Source of the DNA: Lachancea kluyveri NRRL Y-12651
Lineage: Eukaryota > Ascomycota > Saccharomycetes > Saccharomycetales > Saccharomycetaceae
Assembly: GCA_000149225.2 (NCBI GenBank)
Contig: CM000690.1
Span: 744,001-808,000 of the forward strand
Direction of reading: 5' to 3'
Length of the DNA: 64,000 nt
How positions within the stretch are numbered: the first letter of the stretch is position 1; each line of letters begins with the position of its first letter. The notes beneath the pieces are model-generated. The model was not told where the DNA came from. It saw nothing but the letters and a program-made list of their open reading frames with translations, and did not search any database. The position numbers and the translations under genes were made by a program. Below, piece by piece: positions 59,277 through 64,000 of the stretch.

Positions 59277-61295
59277 ATGATTTCTGAAACCGTTTTTGCA
59301 GGCCCTCAGACGGCAATAAACAGCAAAGCTACAATCTTAAACAACATTCCCTTAAATGTTCAGAGACAAAAGTTCCAAGATTCAACAGACCCAATCGAGT
59401 TAGGTAAAGTTGCAGCTGCTAATGAAAATAAGGCATCTAAAAACATAGAAGATGCTCAGAGCAAGGGTGAAAATGCATCAGTCTCGTCTCATTCCTCAGG
59501 ATCATCCGAAAGCGATGGTACTGATATTGTGAAATTAGATAAACTGAAAGACTCATTGTACTTATCAAGCAAAAGACTTGTTGCGTTATTCATTGGTGAT
59601 CTAGATGAGCGCGTTACTGAGAAAATGTTAAGAGACACCTTCAACAAATATCCTTCTCTAGTGTCCGTCAAGATTTGCGTTGATGCTATATCTAAGAGGT
59701 CCCTAGGATATGGATACATTAACTTCTCTAACGATGAGGACGCTGAAAAGGCTACTGAAGAGTTCAACTATGTTCCTTTGTTTGGTAAAGAAGTTAGGAT
59801 TATGCCTTCACTAAGAAACTCGTTCTACCGTAAAAATATCGGTACAAATGTCTTCTTTTCAAACTTGCCTTTGGAAAACCTAAGTTTGACTACTAGGGCC
59901 TTTTACGACACATTTAAAAAATATGGAAAGATTCTTTCTTGTAAACTAGATAGGAGAAAGAATATTGGATTTATATATTTTGACAAAGACACCTCCGCAA
60001 AAAGTGCCATTGATGATTTTAACGGTAAAGAATATTACGGGAACAATATCATGTGTGGCATCCACTTTGATAGAGAGGTTAGAAAATCTCCAGAGTTTGA
60101 GAAAAGGAAATCCAAATTAGACGGTATGACGATTATTAAAGAAAAATTGATGACTGATGATGAGCAAGAGTTGCAAGAAGTGGCACCTGGAACCAAGGCA
60201 CCACATCCAAATGCAATTTTCGTAAAGAACTTGCCAGTAAATGCTAACGAGGATGATATTTTAGACTTTTTTAGCAGAATTGGTCCGGTAAAATCTGTCT
60301 TTACTTCGAAAGTTCCCAAGTATAACTCTTCATGGGCATTTGTAACTTACAAGAAAGGTTCTGACACAAGTGAAGCTATAGAAAAACTCAACGGTGAAAT
60401 CTTTAAGCACCGGAAAATTGAAGTTGCAAGGGCCCAAAAAAATTTCCAACATCCATCCAATAATGCTAACTCTCGAGCTTCAGACTGTGACACTAGTTCC
60501 AAAAAAGAATATGCTGCGTCAACGAGTGATAGATCAGAAAGTTTTAATCTTCATGCCAATGGATACAAACTAAGCGTTTATTTGAGTAACATGAGCTCAA
60601 TTTGTACAGAGGAATTTTTGTCATATTTATGTGCGCAAGAGAGGATTAAGACTAAAAAGATATCGGTATGCCTCTATGATGAAAAAACTCTTACATACTC
60701 AGGTTCCGTTCTCTGTCAAACGAGGAATGATGCTAATAGATTGTTTGAATTAATGGATCAAAAACTATTAGGCGATAGTATCGTAAAAGCATCATGGCAA
60801 TCAAAGAGGTCTAAGATGGTTTCTATAGCACCAAACTCTAGGTTAGATCAGCGTTCTGTCGCAAGTTCCCACGCCTATACATCTTCTGTCCATCAGTACC
60901 AGAGTAACAACTTACGCAACAATAAGGTGCATTTCTCGCAACCACCGGTATCGCGTGCGGCTTCTTGCAAGTCTACACTATCTGCAATACCTTTTTCCTC
61001 TAATAGAGCTGTTTTCCCACCACATAAAAATGATCAGAAGTACACCGCAAGAAGGCAGTTGTTACAGATTGTCAAACAACAAGTGGGCAGATGTATTGAT
61101 TTCTTGAAATTTCCCAGTGCCACACGGGACGAGAATTTGAAGTGTATTACTGAGTATATCTTTGAAGTTTATTGGCGTGGAGATGTCGATAGCTTGACTA
61201 GGTTTATGCTATTGTTGAATACTGTGCCACAAAACGAACGTATCCTACATAGACAGGTGGAGGAAGCCATCCAATTTTTAGGATTCCAAAGATAG
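59277..61295 (+). CDS. PES4: Meiotic RNA-binding protein, Pes4/Mip6 type
   Basis: From the ATG at 59277 (the TTG at 59271 is not used) the protein has 672 residues. It has four RRM domains: LVALFIGDLDERVTEKML (about 100-175, RNP1 SLGYGYINF), TNVFFSNLPL (about 190-260), NAIFVKNLPV (about 315-390) and LSVYLSNMSS (about 435-510). A C-terminal region (about 595-670) resembles the poly(A)-binding protein MLLE fold. S. cerevisiae PES4 (YFR023W, 611) and MIP6 (YHR015W) are sister copies acting on mid-meiotic mRNAs. Position between ROG3 and LSB3 matches chr VI. The promoter has two Ndt80 sites. Confidence 0.94.
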   Translation: MISETVFAGPQTAINSKATILNNIPLNVQRQKFQDSTDPIELGKVAAANENKASKNIEDAQSKGENASVSSHSSGSSESDGTDIVKLDKLKDSLYLSSKRLVALFIGDLDERVTEKMLRDTFNKYPSLVSVKICVDAISKRSLGYGYINFSNDEDAEKATEEFNYVPLFGKEVRIMPSLRNSFYRKNIGTNVFFSNLPLENLSLTTRAFYDTFKKYGKILSCKLDRRKNIGFIYFDKDTSAKSAIDDFNGKEYYGNNIMCGIHFDREVRKSPEFEKRKSKLDGMTIIKEKLMTDDEQELQEVAPGTKAPHPNAIFVKNLPVNANEDDILDFFSRIGPVKSVFTSKVPKYNSSWAFVTYKKGSDTSEAIEKLNGEIFKHRKIEVARAQKNFQHPSNNANSRASDCDTSSKKEYAASTSDRSESFNLHANGYKLSVYLSNMSSICTEEFLSYLCAQERIKTKKISVCLYDEKTLTYSGSVLCQTRNDANRLFELMDQKLLGDSIVKASWQSKRSKMVSIAPNSRLDQRSVASSHAYTSSVHQYQSNNLRNNKVHFSQPPVSRAASCKSTLSAIPFSSNRAVFPPHKNDQKYTARRQLLQIVKQQVGRCIDFLKFPSATRDENLKCITEYIFEVYWRGDVDSLTRFMLLLNTVPQNERILHRQVEEAIQFLGFQR

Positions 61296-61825
61296 GCGAT
61301 ATTCTATTATCTCAAAACAGTATGTAGTATTGCTAATTAGAAATGGTTAAAGAATAGAAAGTTGATTAAGGAATAGAGATAAAAGCGATTATTTATACGT
61401 CACCCCACCCCTTTGGAAACGTGATAGACTCGAAAGCTATGCTACAGTGACTCTGTTCCTTTTCAGAAATCTTTTGGAAAGGAACGACATTTAAATGTCT
61501 GGAGTAAATAAGCTTATACTTTACATTAATACTTATTTCATTGGAAAAATATTATAAAACTGTATTTTTGTAGTGAGAAAGGAATGGACCGTGTTCCAAA
61601 ACCTCGGTCAAAAACATTATATACCGCCATTAGTTTTTATTACAAGACTGTTACTAAAAGTACAAATATCAGGTCTTTTATGAGCAGCCGAGTTCACAGG
61701 ACTATCCTTATCACTTCATTCTCTTTTATGTTCTTTTATTTTTTCTTTTTTTTTTGTTCACGGTAGAATAAAGGACATTGTGCAAACGGGTATGGCAGGC
61801 TTTCTTTTTTTTTTTAACATTTATT
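61296..61825. other. Intergenic, convergent 3' ends of PES4 and LSB3
   Basis: A/T-rich sequence with T tracts at 61738-61756 and 61805-61816; a 60-codon frame at 61584 has no motif. I see nothing else. Confidence 0.5.
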
Positions 61826-63286
61826 CTACACTAGCTCAACATAGTTTGCAGGAAAAATACCTTCTTGGCCATTGACCCTCCCTGTCCACCAGTCATCCTG
61901 AGAGTCTGATTTTTTTAAAATAGTGACAACATCGCCTTTTCTAAATGGCAGATCACCACTTTGTTCACCTTTAAACGTGTACAATGCAACAGCCTTTGGT
62001 GCACCAGACGAAGCAGGGGAACGGCGCGATACTGGTGGAGAGGATATGCCTTTATTATTAGGATTGGTCTTACCAAGGCCAAAATCAGGCTTCTCACTTC
62101 TAGGCCTTGAAGGGGCGCCGTTTCCACTACTACTGGAAATCCCTGTTCTTTGGAACCTGTCGGACAAATCGTCTACACCACGATCGTAGACATCGTCTTC
62201 CCAATGCGTGTTGGTGGTTGGCGTTCTTTGGCTTCTAGCGCGGGAGTAATAGTTATTAACATCGTCATTTTCGTCATTGTAGTTAGTATCAAAATCGTCA
62301 TCGTAATTATCGTAACTTGACCTAGAAGATCTAAAGCTTTTACTTCTTTTGGTAGATTTAGTAGTTGGCCTTTGAGAACTAACTTCATCAGAATTGAATG
62401 AAGAAGGAATGTCATCATAGTATCCATCATCGTTGAAATCGTCATCATCGGCGTCGTAGTAATCCCCATCGCCGCTTCTTTTAAAGTTGAAGGCTCTAGA
62501 TTCCAAAATACGGAACAATGGGTCTACACTTGGTGGTGGTCTAACCCTTCCGGATAAAATCATTTTAGCTGTACAACTGTTTCCGTAAAATTTTCTATTG
62601 GCTTCTCTCCTCTCAATAATTACGGAACCCTCAACAGAGACACCTGCAAACAAACCTTTCGTCTTTGAGTACGCAAAAACGGCTGCAACACTACCGAGCG
62701 AAGCAGATGCTGCAACTTCGGCATTTCTACCTAACGGACCTGCAGCTACAGAAACGTTACCCCCTAAAGTTATACTACCAAATTGTGAGAAGGACTTCAC
62801 TGCGTCGGAAGTATTTAAAATGAAAATAAAATCAGTTAATTCAACACCAACCATACCACCTGCACCTGCACCTGCTAGCCCAATGGCAGAAGGAGCACTC
62901 CAAGTACCATCTGGTAGCCTGGCAACGATAACACCGGATCCAGCTCTACCACTGAAAAGAAAGCCCGCTTTTAGAACCGTAATAATGGCTAAGCCTTTAG
63001 CCCTCTTTAAAACGTCTGGGGGAATCACTTCATCTGCACCCAGCACTTGATTTGGCTTCACAAAACTGGCTAGAACCTTTGCTGCTTTTCTGCATTCTTT
63101 AGTTAGTAGCTGTGTTGGCGCACACCATAGACGGATGCAAAAGTTGCAAGTGCCGTGAACCGGAACGGAAGAGAGACATAATTTTGAATCAAAGTATCCT
63201 TCTTTCCATTGATTCTAGGCTGTCTAACAAAACACATACTTCGTCTCTGACTTTAATCCTCTTGGTATAGGATTATTGATTCCCAT
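61826..63286 (-). CDS. LSB3: SH3- and SYLF-domain actin-patch protein, one intron
   Basis: Exon 1 is 63286-63240 (47 nt: MGINNPIPRGLKSET plus two bases) and exon 2 is 63089-61826. The 150-nt intron starts GTATGT, has TACTAAC and ends GCAG. The spliced product has 436 residues. The N-terminal SYLF domain (about 30-245, with QVLGADEVIPPDVLKRAKG and GGNVSVAAGPLGR) binds phosphoinositides and actin. A low-complexity D/S-rich linker follows. A C-terminal SH3 domain (about 379-436, ALYTFKGEQSGDLPFRKGD and WWTGRVNGQEGIFPANYVELV) binds Las17. S. cerevisiae LSB3 (YFR024C-A) and YSC84 (YHR016C) both have the intron after the same N-terminal peptide. It could be called either; LSB3 is used for its chr VI neighbours. 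Confidence 0.96.
63090..63239 (-). other. Spliceosomal intron of LSB3/YSC84
   Basis: The 150-nt intron starts GTATGT; TACTAAC lies 9 nt before the GCAG acceptor. Splicing joins SETK to KAAKVLASFVKP and gives the conserved N-terminus. Confidence 0.93.
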
Positions 63287-63493
63287 TATTAAATTCTCGT
63301 TTAGCCTTTTAGATCCCTTTACATGCTGATGAAAGAATCAGGGGAGAAGTATTGAGTTCTTTTTTCTTAAAAAAACTGGAAACTTTTCTTCGTATACGGC
63401 GAGACATGAACTTTGCTTTAATAAATTGACTAAGAAAACGAACAAGCAGATGTAAAGCTAGTGAAATAAGATACACCTAAAGCTTCTACATCA

Positions 63494-64000
63494 ATGGCTG
63501 GTGATCCGATTGATAAAGTTTTTGATACATGTTTCAGGTGGTACTCAAAGGCTCAGCGAGCGATAGATGGTACTGGAAAATCCATTGCTGAGAAGTTCGG
63601 GAGTACCAAGGAAAGTGTAGCTGGTTACTATTCGAGCGACAATCATTCACAGACTGCTGATTCTACTGGCGTTACTATTTTTAACAACTTGAATGCCCTC
63701 AAGACCCCTTTAACTGCTTTTTTGGGAATATCTGCGGCAAGCATCCTTCTGTGGAAGTTATCGTCCTACGCTATTCCAACTTTGCCAAAGCACCTACCCA
63801 ATGACGATCAAGTCGTATTGTTGCTTGGGGACATGCGTGACCCAATTACTAGGCAAGAAGTTTTAGATTTATATAGGAGAAATTTTGTGGTATTTGTTTG
63901 TTCGTTAAAGGAACATTCAGATATTGAAGATAACGATGACGATGGATTGTTTCATATTACTCCCTCTCCAAAAGATCTATCACTCTTCATAAAATTTCTG
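63494..64000 (+). CDS. YSC83: Ysc83-like mitochondrial protein (5' part, cut by window edge)
   Basis: The frame is open from the ATG at 63494 to the window end, 169 codons. It starts MAGDPIDKVF and has a hydrophobic segment at about 75-94 (TAFLGISAASILLWKL), then a Rossmann-like start VVLLLGDMRDPITRQEVLDLYRR. It suits the DUF1776 family of fungal short-chain dehydrogenase-like proteins. In S. cerevisiae YSC83 (YHR017W) is divergent to YSC84 (YHR016C), the same arrangement as here (207 bp between starts). Assignment rests mostly on this synteny. Confidence 0.75.
   Translation, partial: MAGDPIDKVFDTCFRWYSKAQRAIDGTGKSIAEKFGSTKESVAGYYSSDNHSQTADSTGVTIFNNLNALKTPLTAFLGISAASILLWKLSSYAIPTLPKHLPNDDQVVLLLGDMRDPITRQEVLDLYRRNFVVFVCSLKEHSDIEDNDDDGLFHITPSPKDLSLFIKFL

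Overview
The window looks like nuclear DNA of a budding yeast of the family Saccharomycetaceae. The genes are compact and mostly intronless. The few introns have GTATGT donors and TACTAAC-type branch sites. The tRNAs closely resemble those of Saccharomyces, and Ty1-type delta LTRs lie beside tRNA genes. Several proteins are clearly diverged from S. cerevisiae (the Sat4-like kinase, Stp22, Fab1), so this is not a close S. cerevisiae relative. Genes that S. cerevisiae splits between sister chromosomes are interleaved here: chr III with RPC34 of chr XIV, and chr VI with YSC83 of chr VIII. That fits a lineage outside the whole-genome duplication (for example the Zygosaccharomyces/Torulaspora side) or one with different duplicate losses. 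The species is inferred, not proven.

Layout. 0-6 kb: LDB16 (cut by the window edge), tRNA-Asp with a solo LTR, VMA9 (three exons, two introns) and STP22 (one intron), as on S. cerevisiae chr III left of CEN3. 6.2-7.7 kb: CBF5. 7.7-14.1 kb: a 6.4-kb stretch without a recognisable gene, where synteny breaks. 14-29.7 kb: the chr III right-arm block YCP4, citrate synthase (two introns), tRNA-Pro(AGG), tRNA-Asn(GTT), SAT4, RVS161 and ADY2/ATO. Two genes I do not know from that place in S. cerevisiae interrupt it: a full-length SCAP-like sterol-sensing WD40 protein, and a homocysteine S-methyltransferase. 29.6-34.3 kb: a GC-rich intergenic region with a perfect 26-bp-arm hairpin, then an OPT-family transporter. 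34.8-39.0 kb: RPC34 and ADP1. 39.1-46.8 kb: a switch to the chr VI block, with YFR018C-like and FAB1. 46.9-55.4 kb: tRNA-Ser(GCT, with intron), ATG18, a ROG3/ROD1 arrestin, tRNA-Ala, tRNA-Gln and most of the LTRs. 56-64 kb: a type II external NADH dehydrogenase with an EF-hand, PES4/MIP6, LSB3/YSC84 (one intron) and the 5' part of YSC83.

No prokaryote-style operons are expected or seen. Shared functional themes are endosomal sorting and lipid signalling (STP22, VMA9, FAB1, ATG18, ROG3), membrane curvature and actin (RVS161, LSB3), mitochondrial carbon and NADH metabolism (citrate synthase, external NADH dehydrogenase, acetate/ammonium transporter) and sterol/lipid homeostasis (SCAP-like, LDB16). 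The most notable item is the apparently intact SCAP homologue, because S. cerevisiae has no SCAP. Function assignments rest on recognising the proteins by eye; no database search was run.
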